Assembly (NCBI RefSeq): GCF_003460605.1
Contig: NZ_QTVN01000002.1
Location: 240,781-304,780 of the forward strand
Reading direction: 5' to 3'
DNA: 64,000 nucleotides
Source of the DNA: Ruminococcus sp. AF31-8BH
GTDB taxonomy: Bacteria; Bacillota; Clostridia; Lachnospirales; Lachnospiraceae
Under the pieces are notes generated by a model. The model searched no databases and was not told where the DNA came from. It saw nothing but the letters and a program-made list of their open reading frames with translations. Below, in pieces: positions 48,541-57,358 of this stretch; positions within the stretch are counted from its first letter, which is position 1; each line of letters starts with the position of its first letter. The translations under genes and the position numbers were made by a program.

Positions 48541-49971
48541 ATGAACAAACAAATGAAAAACACCCTGATCAAGGTTCTGATCTTCTTCGTGCTTCTTGTG
48601 GGCGCATACTGTCTGTGGTGCCATTTCCTTACAGACAATGTGATCTGGACAAAGCTGAAAGTAAACGGCATTGCCATCCAGGGAATGACTGAAGAGGAAG
48701 CCATCATCGCCATTACAGAGGATTTCCAGAAAAATTATCAGGACAAGCAGATGACGGTCACTCTGAACGGACAGGAATTTCAGGTGTCCATTTATCCGGC
48801 GCTGAGCATAGATGCGAAAGCCGTTGTGGCAAGTGCCTATTCCCTTGGACATGGTTCCTGGATTACTCACGGAACTGACCGTATCCAGCTTATGAACAGC
48901 AAGACGAAGGAAGAGTTGACTCTTCTGCCTACTGTGCGCAATCAGGATGACTTAGATGCGGTGCTGGAGGAAGCCGGGATCCAGAATGGTTCTACTACCA
49001 TCCAGACCTCCTGTGAGCTCACAGATACCAGCCTTGTGATCACCAAAGGAATCACCGGAATGGGGCCGGATCTGAATGCTCTGAAAAAAGAAATCTTAAG
49101 TGCCATTTCCCGGGAAGATTACGAAGCGGTGATTGAATGCCCTACCGTGGAGACTGCGCCGGAAGAATTTGACATGGAAGCTTATTATGAGCAGGTACAT
49201 ACAGAAGCAACCGATGCTTCCCTGGGAGAGAATAATGAGATCATTCCTGCTGTGACGGGCATTTCCTTTGATGTGGAAGCTGCGCAGAACCGGCTTGACC
49301 GGGCAAGAGAGGGGCTTGTGATCACCATTCCTCTTGAGATTACTTTGCCGGAGGTTTCCACGGAGGAAATTGAGGCTCTGCCTTATCTGAACCTCCTTGG
49401 AACCTATACCACTTACGGCGGCGGTACCAAGAACCGGATCACCAATCTGAAGCTTGCAGTAGAAGCATGCGATGGGGTGGAACTGCAGCCGGGACAGACT
49501 TTTTCCTACAATGATACCTTAGGTCCCAGAACAGAAGAGCGGGGCTATAAGGAAGCGACGGTAATCGTAGGCGGCGAGCACGCCCAGGATATCGGCGGCG
49601 GAATCTGCCAGGTGTCCACCACCTTGTTTATGGCGTGCCTGCAGGCGGATCTTTCCATCGTAGAACGCCATAACCATGCAGCGCGTATTGACTATGTGGA
49701 TGACGGACTGGATGCAGCAGTTGTTTACGGAAGCCAGGATTTCCGCTTCCAGAACAATACCTCTTATCCCATTAAGATCTCTGCCGTTTATGACGAGGCG
49801 GAAGAGTCCGTAACCGTATCCCTCTACGGGACAAAGGAGAACAACAATACCGTAGAAATCACCACCGAACATTCCGATCCCAACACCTGCAAAACCTACC
49901 GCAGCGTGTATGATGAGGCGGGAAACCTGCTCCGCACAGAAGAGGTTGGGTATAGTCAGTATAAACAGTAA
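48541..49971 (+). CDS. VanW family extracytoplasmic protein
   Basis: 476 aa. N-terminal membrane helix (8-26), a peptidoglycan-binding-4-like domain (about 37-215, NGIAIQGMTEEEAIIAI) and a VanW domain (280-430): LGTYTTYGGGTKNRITNLKLA, LQPGQTFSYNDTLGPRTEERGY, DIGGGICQVSTTLFMACLQA, ERHNHAARIDYV. Anchored outside the cell; role unknown, perhaps wall binding. It starts 28 nt after hisI without an obvious terminator between, so it may be co-transcribed. Confidence 0.88.
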   Translation: MNKQMKNTLIKVLIFFVLLVGAYCLWCHFLTDNVIWTKLKVNGIAIQGMTEEEAIIAITEDFQKNYQDKQMTVTLNGQEFQVSIYPALSIDAKAVVASAYSLGHGSWITHGTDRIQLMNSKTKEELTLLPTVRNQDDLDAVLEEAGIQNGSTTIQTSCELTDTSLVITKGITGMGPDLNALKKEILSAISREDYEAVIECPTVETAPEEFDMEAYYEQVHTEATDASLGENNEIIPAVTGISFDVEAAQNRLDRAREGLVITIPLEITLPEVSTEEIEALPYLNLLGTYTTYGGGTKNRITNLKLAVEACDGVELQPGQTFSYNDTLGPRTEERGYKEATVIVGGEHAQDIGGGICQVSTTLFMACLQADLSIVERHNHAARIDYVDDGLDAAVVYGSQDFRFQNNTSYPIKISAVYDEAEESVTVSLYGTKENNNTVEITTEHSDPNTCKTYRSVYDEAGNLLRTEEVGYSQYKQ

Positions 49972-50023
49972 AGCGATGTTGCGTATTTCCCGCACAATAA
50001 TTTAAAATATATGTTAAATTGTA

Positions 50024-50050
50024 GTTACTGGGCACGGAGTGAACAGTAAC
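50024..50050. repeat. Palindromic repeat R2, short copy
   Basis: These 27 nt are identical to 30076-30102: GTTACTG at the left end, CAGTAAC at the right. They lie between the VanW gene and the riboswitch promoter. A separate imperfect hairpin (GGCTG..CAGCC, about 50059-50088) follows and may end the upstream transcript. Confidence 0.7.
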
Positions 50051-50090
50051 AAATTGTAGGCTGTCAGGTAGAAAGTGCCTTGGCAGCCTA

Positions 50091-50119
50091 TTGATTTCAG
50101 TATAATAGTCTGCTATAAT
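50091..50119 (+). promoter_or_regulatory. Promoter of the cobalamin-riboswitch operon
   Basis: TTGATT (50091-50096), 17-nt spacer, TATAAT (50114-50119), 24 nt before the riboswitch. Confidence 0.75.
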
Positions 50120-50142
50120 GAAATGAATTGAATAAATCCGTT

Positions 50143-50345
50143 TTCAGTGCCTTTGCAGAAAAAAGAATCTGCTGGCTAAGAGGGAATCAGGTGCAAATCC
50201 TGAGCGATCCGGTCACTGTAAACAGGGAATGAAATCCGAAGATGCCATTGGCAATGCGTTGCTGAGAAGGCTGGATTTCGTATTGATCTGTAAGTCAGGA
50301 AACCTGCTGAATTCGTTAATGAAAGCTTCCGAGGAAAGCACTTCA
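50143..50345 (+). promoter_or_regulatory. Cobalamin (B12) riboswitch
   Basis: The conserved core is plain: GGGAATCAGGTG at 50182, CAAATCCTGAGCGATCC, the B12-box equivalent GGTCACTGTAAAC near 50211, and later GTCAGGAAACCTGC (50294-50307). The closing stem pairs AGTGC (near 50146) with GCACT (near 50338). It should sense adenosyl- or other cobalamins and stop expression of the downstream uptake genes when B12 is plentiful. Confidence 0.92.
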
Positions 50346-50391
50346 TTCTCATGTAGCATATATTTCGACTATGGGATATATTGATTTCTGG

Positions 50392-50424
50392 TGCCTGTTC
50401 CCTTATGGGAGCGGGCATTTTTTT
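50392..50424 (+). terminator. Riboswitch expression-platform terminator
   Basis: TGCCTGTTCCC (50392-50402) pairs with GGGAGCGGGCA (50407-50417) around TTAT, then seven T. This is the OFF-state terminator, about 105 nt ahead of the surface-protein gene. Confidence 0.85.
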
Positions 50425-50528
50425 GCATTAGAAGAGTTTTCTGGAATTTTCCGAATACTCTGAGGCAGTCTTTGATTTATTCAGGCAACAATACCAGAAG
50501 ATAACCATAAAAGAATCGAGGGAGAAAA

Positions 50529-53500
50529 ATGAAAAGAAATTCAAAACGCTTTCTGGCACTGTTTCTTTCTGTGGCAATGACCGTCACTCCGGCTGCCCTT
50601 ACACAGGCAGAAAGTGAGAGTACAGGCGTACAGGTTACGGTAACTCCGGCGGAAGAAGCTGTTGTGACAGAAGCTCCGAAAGAGGAGACTGCTCCTGCAC
50701 AGGAAGAGAAGGCAGAAACAACTGCTCCGGAAGAGACCACGGCACCTACAGAGACTCCGGAGCAGACAGAAACTGCTGAGGTTTCTGTTACAGAAGCGCC
50801 AGCACAGACAGAGGATGCCAAAGAAGAGACTGCTGCTCAGCCAGCAGAAGACGCAGCTGTAACAGAAGCTCCGGCTGCAGAAGAAGCTTCCGGCAATGGG
50901 ATTGCCACTTATACCATGCCAGAGGATTTAAAAGAAGACGGCTCAAACATGACCATTGATAAAGCAGATGATACTGCTTACAAAATGTTCAAAATTGCAA
51001 GCTCCTCTGCAGAATTAAAGGGTGATAAAATTAAAATAACCCTGACTTCTAACGGAAAGAACTACAATAAGATTTACCTTGGACATAAAGAAGATGCTGC
51101 ATCTGTGATGGATGCCAATGCAATCGCAGGAACAGAGACAGAAACCGGATATACCTTCGTTTTCGAAATTGATGCAAAGGCAGAAGCTCAGACCATTTAT
51201 CTGGTTCCCCATTCTGTAAAAAATAATGCATGGTATACGACCCAGGATCTGAAGCTGAACGTTCCAGGAATGAAAGCCCCGGAACCAACTGCCACACCAG
51301 AACCAACCGCAACTCCGGAGCCAACCGCAACTCCAGAGCCTACCGCCACACCAATTCCAACCGAGACTCCGGCAGCCTCTGACAACGAGATCAAGGACGC
51401 TGGCATCAAGCTGGTAAAAGAAGACGGCAACGAATTTGCCATGTTCGTGATCACTGGTTCTACTGTAAAATTAGAGGGCGACAAATACATCGTAACCCTT
51501 TCCACAGAGAAGCAGAACTATGACATGATTTACTTCGGAAGTTCCAGCGATGCAGATAAAGAGACAAAAGCTGTCCACGGCGTAGAGAATGCAGCAGGCG
51601 GCTATACATACACTTTCGAAGTTCCTGCAAGCAAGGAGACACAGACTGTTTCTGTAGTACCTCATTCCAAGAAGAGCCAGCACTGGTATGAAAAAGGAAT
51701 CCTTACCATTACAATTCCGGCAGTTCCAGGATACGGCCAGGAGCCAGAGGTAACACCAGAACCAACCGTAACTCCTACTCCAGGCGAGACCCCGGAGCCA
51801 ACCGCTACACCGGATTCCCCAGACAACGAGATTAAGGACGCAGGTATTAAGCTGGTAAAAGAAGACGGCAACGAATTTGCCATGTTCGTGATCACTGGTT
51901 CCACTGTAAAATTAGAGGGTGACAAATATATCGTAACTCTTTCCACAGAGAAGCAGAATTATGACATGATCTACTTCGGAAGTTCCAGCGATGCAGATAA
52001 AGAGACCAAAGCCGTTCGCGGCGAAGAAAATGCTGCAGGAGGTTATACATACACTTTCGAAATCCCGGCAAGCAAGGATGTGACCACTCTTGCAGTCGTT
52101 CCGCACTCCAAAAAGAGCCAGCACTGGTATGAAAAAGGCATTCTTACCATCAGTGTTCCGGCAGTTCCAGGATATGGCGAAGAGCCAGAGGTAACACCGG
52201 AACCAACCGCTACCCCGGCTCCAAGTGAGACTCTGGCTCCGACCGCGACTCCAGAGCCAACTTCCACACCAGAGCCAACCAAGATTCCATCCGGCACATG
52301 TGACAACGGAATCTACAATGTAAATGTAACTTCCAGTTCCACCATGTTCCGCGTAGTAGACTGCACCCTCACTTCCAAAAACGGAAAAATGACCGCAGTC
52401 CTTACCTTAAGCGGTACCGGATACGATTATCTCTATGTGGGAACCAGTGAGCAGGCTGCAAAAGCAGATTCCTCCAAATGGGTTCCATATTCCGTAAATG
52501 CAAACGGCAAATATACCTATGAGATTCCGGTAACATCCCTGGACAAAGGACTTGCAGTTGCTGCATTTTCCCACAGAACCCAGAGCTGGTATGACAGAAC
52601 CCTGACCTTTGAGTCTGCTACCTTAAATAAGATTGGTGAGATCAAAGACGACACCCAGAAACCGGATGCCACACCAACACCAAGTGTTGCTCCAACAGGC
52701 ACTCCAATCCCAACCGAAACACCGACTCCAACTCCTACACCAGATGCAAATCCTGACAAGGAGTCCAAGTACGACTCTGACCTTAGCGGCGGAACTTCCT
52801 CTGTAAACAGCTCCACCACACTGGCAGACGGAACCTACACACCAGACAGCTTCTCCTGGTCCGGCGGTACCGGTAAGGTAAGTATTTCCTGTAATAAGAT
52901 TACTGTAACCGGCGGAAAAGCCTATGCAACAATTGTATTCAGCAGTGAATATTACGGATATGTAAAGGCAAACGGCAACACCTATTACGGATCCTGCGGA
53001 GGCGGTATCTCCACCTTTACTATTCCGATTGCATTAAACCAGAACAATACCATCATCGGTATGACCACCAGAATGTCTCAGGCTCATGAGATTACTTACA
53101 CCATTTATGCTGCATTAAAGGGTGCAAGCGATCCGAAAAAAACAGACAAGGAAAATCCGGCAGATGAGAACAGTATGCTTTCCACAGGAAACAAGAAGCT
53201 GGATGAAAGTGCACCGGAGATCACAGGTCTTGAGTACAAGGATGAAACCAAGCTTGAGCATGCAAAATACTTTAAACTGTATAACTATGCAAAAGGCATC
53301 ACCCTGTTTGAGGTTGACATGACCGCAGACACTGCAAGAAAACCGGAAACTGCAGATTCTAAGGAATCCACAGCGGCAGAAGATAAAGATGCATCCGCTT
53401 CTGAGAAGCTTTACACAGGCAATGTTATCAAATACCTGATCGTGCCGGAAGGTGCAGTGATCCCTGCAGGTCTTGATAAAGACGTAATCCTGATCCAAAA

Positions 53501-53918
53501 ACCGGTTGAAAGCGTTTACGTTGCATCTGAGGGTGCCCTTAACCTCCTGGATGAGCTTGGTCTTACTGACAAGATCACCAGCCTTGGCCTGGAAAAAGAC
53601 GAGGTAACCTCTGACAGTCTCACTGCAGCATTAGAGAATGGCTCTGTATCCTTCGCAGGCAAATACGATGACACCGACTATAAAGAGCTTGTTAAGAGCC
53701 AGTGCAATCTTGCCATCCTTCCATCCGATATTCTTCCGGCAGAGGAAACAGAAACAGAAGAAAAGCTGGAAGCACTGAAGGATATGGCAGCGAAGTATGC
53801 AACCCTGAAGATTCCGTTTATTATTGACCGTTCTGCAGACGAAGAGGATGAGGATGCAAAAGCAGAATGGACAAAAGCATTCCAGGCAATTTTCACTGAA
53901 ACAGATGAAGAGGCATAA
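50529..53918 (+). CDS. Secreted repeat protein of the corrinoid uptake locus, 1129 aa
   Basis: Signal peptide (1-27, LFLSVAMTVTPAALTQA). Residues 30-120 are Glu/Thr/Pro-rich. Five related beta domains follow at about 123-245, 284-402, 431-550, 589-702 and 760-862, joined by PEPTATP-type linkers. Each has a YxxIYxG-like strand (NYDMIYFGSSSDA, GYDYLYVGTSEQA) and, except in the last, a W-Y near its end (HWYEKG, SWYDR). Domains 2 and 3 are almost identical. The C-terminus (910-1129) resembles the N-lobe of the next gene's binding protein. Under B12 riboswitch control, so corrinoid capture at the cell surface is inferred. NEAT-like fold is possible. No LPXTG motif. Confidence 0.75.
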   Translation: MKRNSKRFLALFLSVAMTVTPAALTQAESESTGVQVTVTPAEEAVVTEAPKEETAPAQEEKAETTAPEETTAPTETPEQTETAEVSVTEAPAQTEDAKEETAAQPAEDAAVTEAPAAEEASGNGIATYTMPEDLKEDGSNMTIDKADDTAYKMFKIASSSAELKGDKIKITLTSNGKNYNKIYLGHKEDAASVMDANAIAGTETETGYTFVFEIDAKAEAQTIYLVPHSVKNNAWYTTQDLKLNVPGMKAPEPTATPEPTATPEPTATPEPTATPIPTETPAASDNEIKDAGIKLVKEDGNEFAMFVITGSTVKLEGDKYIVTLSTEKQNYDMIYFGSSSDADKETKAVHGVENAAGGYTYTFEVPASKETQTVSVVPHSKKSQHWYEKGILTITIPAVPGYGQEPEVTPEPTVTPTPGETPEPTATPDSPDNEIKDAGIKLVKEDGNEFAMFVITGSTVKLEGDKYIVTLSTEKQNYDMIYFGSSSDADKETKAVRGEENAAGGYTYTFEIPASKDVTTLAVVPHSKKSQHWYEKGILTISVPAVPGYGEEPEVTPEPTATPAPSETLAPTATPEPTSTPEPTKIPSGTCDNGIYNVNVTSSSTMFRVVDCTLTSKNGKMTAVLTLSGTGYDYLYVGTSEQAAKADSSKWVPYSVNANGKYTYEIPVTSLDKGLAVAAFSHRTQSWYDRTLTFESATLNKIGEIKDDTQKPDATPTPSVAPTGTPIPTETPTPTPTPDANPDKESKYDSDLSGGTSSVNSSTTLADGTYTPDSFSWSGGTGKVSISCNKITVTGGKAYATIVFSSEYYGYVKANGNTYYGSCGGGISTFTIPIALNQNNTIIGMTTRMSQAHEITYTIYAALKGASDPKKTDKENPADENSMLSTGNKKLDESAPEITGLEYKDETKLEHAKYFKLYNYAKGITLFEVDMTADTARKPETADSKESTAAEDKDASASEKLYTGNVIKYLIVPEGAVIPAGLDKDVILIQKPVESVYVASEGALNLLDELGLTDKITSLGLEKDEVTSDSLTAALENGSVSFAGKYDDTDYKELVKSQCNLAILPSDILPAEETETEEKLEALKDMAAKYATLKIPFIIDRSADEEDEDAKAEWTKAFQAIFTETDEEA

Positions 53919-53934
53919 GCCACAGGAGAAAACT

Positions 53935-55128
53935 ATGTACGATAAAAAGCTGAAATACCGGATTCTTGGCATTTTTGCAGCAGCTGTGATGACTTTTACA
54001 GCAGTAACTCCTGTATGGGCAGAAGAAAATACGGAAGTATCTGAAACAGATGCTTCCGTGGACACTTCCTCTGACCATACAGCACCAGACCTTCCGGGAC
54101 TTACTTACCAGTCCACCATGGAGCTGTCCTTTGCAGAATGCTTTGATGTGTATTACTATAATGATGGCTATAAGCTTCTGGATGTCCATGATGATGCACA
54201 GTACCTTGTAGTACCGGAAGGAATGGAGGCACCGGATGGTCTGGATGACAGCATTCAGGTTCTCCAGCAGCCATTGGATACCATCTACATGGCAGCCACT
54301 TCCCCAATGGCATTGTTTGATGCCATCGGCGCGGTAGGTTCCATCAAATTATCCGGACTGGATGCTTCCGGCTGGTATATCCAGTCAGCTGCAGATGCCA
54401 TTAATTCCGGTGACATGACCTTCGCAGGCAAATATGATGAACCGGATTATGAGCTTCTGGTAGGAGAGGACTGTGATCTTGCAATTGAATCTACCATGAT
54501 CCTCCATGCACCAAAGGTACAGGAGATGATCGAAACCCTTGGAATTCCGGTATTTATCGACCGTTCCAGCTATGAAAGCCAGCCCCTTGGCCGTACGGAG
54601 TGGATCAAGCTTTACGGAGCTATGATGAACAAGGAAGAGGAAGCAGCCGCTTTCTTTGACAGTCAGGCGCAGATCATTGAGAAATTAAAGGATTTCACCA
54701 ACACAGAGAAAACCGTGGCATTTTTCTATATCAACACCAGCGGTTCCCCGGTTGTCCGAAATCCCAAAGATTACATTTCCAGCATGATCGACATTGCAGG
54801 CGGGCGAAATGTATTTGCAGACCTTCAGGATGACAGCGGCAAAACCTCTGTTTCCATCACAATGGAAGAGTTTTACAACACTGCTGTGGATGCAGATTAT
54901 CTGATCTACAATACCAGCATTGATGCCTCTGTAAAGAGCCTTGACGACCTTCTGGCTAAGGACAGTCTTCTGGCTGATTTCAAGGCAGTAAAGGATGGAA
55001 ATGTATGGATCACCGATAATTCCATGTATCAGCATACGGATACCATCGGCGAGCTGATCAATGATTTTAACCTGATGCTCACAGGCGGCAGCGAGGAGGA
55101 TATGACCTTCCTGCACAAATTGAACTGA
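53935..55128 (+). CDS. ABC transporter substrate-binding protein (BtuF-like)
   Basis: 397 aa from ATG 53935 (CAGGAGAAAACT upstream). Signal peptide (1-30, ending VWA), no lipobox Cys seen. Two lobes of a periplasmic-binding type III fold: DTIYMAATSPMALFDAIGAVGSI, GKYDEPDYELLVGEDCDLAI, IPVFIDRSSYES, then EKTVAFFYINTSGSPVV, IDIAGGRNVFADL and NVWITDNSMYQHTD. With the following permease and ATPase it forms an iron-complex/corrinoid importer. The riboswitch points to cobalamin. Attachment to the cell is unclear without a lipobox. Confidence 0.85.
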   Translation: MYDKKLKYRILGIFAAAVMTFTAVTPVWAEENTEVSETDASVDTSSDHTAPDLPGLTYQSTMELSFAECFDVYYYNDGYKLLDVHDDAQYLVVPEGMEAPDGLDDSIQVLQQPLDTIYMAATSPMALFDAIGAVGSIKLSGLDASGWYIQSAADAINSGDMTFAGKYDEPDYELLVGEDCDLAIESTMILHAPKVQEMIETLGIPVFIDRSSYESQPLGRTEWIKLYGAMMNKEEEAAAFFDSQAQIIEKLKDFTNTEKTVAFFYINTSGSPVVRNPKDYISSMIDIAGGRNVFADLQDDSGKTSVSITMEEFYNTAVDADYLIYNTSIDASVKSLDDLLAKDSLLADFKAVKDGNVWITDNSMYQHTDTIGELINDFNLMLTGGSEEDMTFLHKLN

Positions 55129-55133
55129 TTTTT

Positions 55134-55161
55134 AAGCGGACTTCTGTAAAGTGGTCCGCTT
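55134..55161 (+). promoter_or_regulatory. Hairpin between binding-protein and permease genes
   Basis: AAGCGGAC (55134-55141) pairs perfectly with GTCCGCTT (55154-55161), followed only by TCCC. Probably an RNA-stability or partial-termination structure that sets different levels of binding protein and permease. Confidence 0.55.
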
Positions 55162-55195
55162 TCCCATAATAAAACACAAATGGAGTAAACCTAGA

Positions 55196-56248
55196 ATGAG
55201 TAAACAACCTGGTGGAACCAGCTTCCACATGGAAAATTTCAAAAGAAGATCCCGCTACGCCCTGGTGTTTATTCTTTTGATCCTGGCATTTTGCGTGATC
55301 ACCGTGCTGAATATCAATACCGGTAATGTCCATATTTCCCTGTCAGAAATCGCAGACATTCTTTTAAAAAAAGTGACAGATACAAAAGAGTACAGCATTA
55401 TCTGGAAAATCCGTCTGCCCAGAATCCTGATGGCAGCTATTTTGGGCGGCGCTTTATCCTTATCCGGTTTTTTGCTGCAGACCTTTTTCGAAAACCCAAT
55501 TGCTGGACCATTTGTACTTGGCATTTCCTCCGGTGCAAAAATGGTAGTAGCTCTTACCATGATTTATTATCTTGGAAGAGCAGCAAATGTTACTTCTTAT
55601 ACCCTGATCATTGCAGCCTTTATCGGTTCTTTAATTTCAATTGGATTTATCCTTTTGATTTCAAAAAGGATCAAGCATATGGCTACCCTTCTGGTTGCCG
55701 GAATTATGATCGGCTATATTTGCTCTGCAGTGACAGACTTTGTAGTTACCTTTGCAGATGATTCCGATATTGTTAATCTCCACGGCTGGTCTCAGGGAAG
55801 CTTTTCCGGTATGAGCTGGAGCAACGTATATATTTCCTTTGTGGTAATCGGAATTACCTTGATTCTGACCTTCCTTCTGTCAAAGCCCATAGGTGCTTAT
55901 CAGCTTGGAGAGGCATACGCCCAAAGCATGGGAGTAAATATCCGCTTCTTCCGTGTTGCCCTGATCCTGCTTTCCAGCATTTTGTCTGCAACCGTAACTG
56001 CTTTTGCCGGACCGATTTCCTTTGTTGGAATCGCAGTTCCCTTCCTGATGAAAAGAAGCTTTAACACATCAAGACCACTTATTATTATCCCGGGAACCTT
56101 TCTTGGAGGAGCTGTTTTCTGTATGATGTGTGACCTGATCGCCAGAATGGCATTTGCACCGCTAGAGCTGAATATCAGTACTGTCACCTCCATATTTGGT
56201 GCACCGGTAGTTATTTTTATGATGCTGCGTAAAAAGAGAGGAAACTAA
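55196..56248 (+). CDS. FecCD/BtuC family permease
   Basis: 350 aa from ATG 55196. About nine to ten membrane helices. Family motifs: IIWKIRLPRILMAAILGGALSLSGFLLQ, NPIAGPFVLGISSGA, LLVAGIMIGYICSA, GWSQGSFSGMSWSNV, LGEAYAQSMGVNIRFFRV (EAA-like loop contacting the ATPase) and AGPISFVGIAVPFLMK. Forms the membrane channel of the corrinoid importer. Ends 2 nt before the ATPase gene. Confidence 0.92.
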   Translation: MSKQPGGTSFHMENFKRRSRYALVFILLILAFCVITVLNINTGNVHISLSEIADILLKKVTDTKEYSIIWKIRLPRILMAAILGGALSLSGFLLQTFFENPIAGPFVLGISSGAKMVVALTMIYYLGRAANVTSYTLIIAAFIGSLISIGFILLISKRIKHMATLLVAGIMIGYICSAVTDFVVTFADDSDIVNLHGWSQGSFSGMSWSNVYISFVVIGITLILTFLLSKPIGAYQLGEAYAQSMGVNIRFFRVALILLSSILSATVTAFAGPISFVGIAVPFLMKRSFNTSRPLIIIPGTFLGGAVFCMMCDLIARMAFAPLELNISTVTSIFGAPVVIFMMLRKKRGN

Positions 56249-56250
56249 GG

Positions 56251-57351
56251 ATGGAAAATTACTATTTTAAAATGGACCATCTGTCCGTAGGATACAACAA
56301 AAAAGCACTGATCCACGATATCTGTATTGGCATCAAAAAAGGAGAAATTGTGACTTTGATCGGACCAAATGGCTCCGGTAAATCTACAATTTTGAAAAGT
56401 ATCACCCGTCAGCTGCAGATTATTGGCGGAAAGGTTTACTTTGACGACCAGAATCTCACCTCCTTTTCTTTTAGGGATCTTTCCACCCGTATGGCGGTGG
56501 TTCTTACAGAGCGTATGAAGCCGGAGCTGATGACCTGCCATGATATTGTGGCAACAGGACGCTATCCTTATACAGGACGGCTTGGTCTTCTTACAAGAGA
56601 GGATGAGGAAAAGGTAGAAGAGGCCATGCGTGCAGTACATGCCCAGGAGCTTGGAGGCCGTGATTTTAACAATATCAGTGACGGACAGCGGCAGCGTGTT
56701 CTGCTTGCCCGTGCCATCTGCCAGGAGCCGGATGTTATTATCCTGGATGAGCCAACCTCCTTCCTTGATATCAAGCACAAGCTGGATCTGCTTTCCATTC
56801 TCCGGGATATGGCAAAAATGAAGCATATTACAGTGATCATGTCTCTTCATGAAATCGATCTGGCACAGAAGATTGCAGATAAGATTATTTGCGTAAAAGG
56901 AGACACCATTTCCCATTTCGGAAGACCGGAGGATATTTTTGAGGAAAATATGATCCGGGATTTGTATGACATTAACAATGGCTTTTTTGATCCGCTGTTT
57001 GGAAGTATTGAGCTTCCAAAGCCGGAGGGAGAGGCGAAAACATTTGTAATCTGCGGAAACGGAACCGGTATTCCTGTGTTCCGGCAGCTGCAGAAGGAGC
57101 ATACGCCGTTTATTGCGGGAATTCTTTATACCAATGATGTAGACTACCGTCTGGCACGACTTCTGGCGGCAGATGTGATAACAGAAAGGCCTTTTATGGA
57201 TATTTCTGAAGAGACCTTTCAAAAAGCCCTCCGTGTGATGGAGCAGTGTGAGAGAATCATTTGCACGGATGTACCTGTGGGTAGCTGTAATATGCGGCTG
57301 GGGCAGTTGATTGAGGCGGCAAAAAAGAGCGGAAAGATGGTTAGGGGCTGA
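56251..57351 (+). CDS. ABC transporter ATPase (BtuD/FecE-like) with C-terminal extension
   Basis: 366 aa. Walker A GPNGSGKST (about 38-46), Q-loop region VVLTERMKP, signature NISDGQRQR (a variant of LSGGQ), Walker B VIILDEPTS, H-loop MSLHE. Normal members end near residue 255; here about 110 more follow (AKTFVICGNGTGIPVFRQL, FIAGILYTNDVDYRLARLLA, ERIICTDVPVG), which looks like a Rossmann-type or corrinoid-metabolism-like domain. Energises the importer; the extension may sense or bind substrate. Confidence 0.88.
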   Translation: MENYYFKMDHLSVGYNKKALIHDICIGIKKGEIVTLIGPNGSGKSTILKSITRQLQIIGGKVYFDDQNLTSFSFRDLSTRMAVVLTERMKPELMTCHDIVATGRYPYTGRLGLLTREDEEKVEEAMRAVHAQELGGRDFNNISDGQRQRVLLARAICQEPDVIILDEPTSFLDIKHKLDLLSILRDMAKMKHITVIMSLHEIDLAQKIADKIICVKGDTISHFGRPEDIFEENMIRDLYDINNGFFDPLFGSIELPKPEGEAKTFVICGNGTGIPVFRQLQKEHTPFIAGILYTNDVDYRLARLLAADVITERPFMDISEETFQKALRVMEQCERIICTDVPVGSCNMRLGQLIEAAKKSGKMVRG

Positions 57352-57358
57352 GGGGGAA

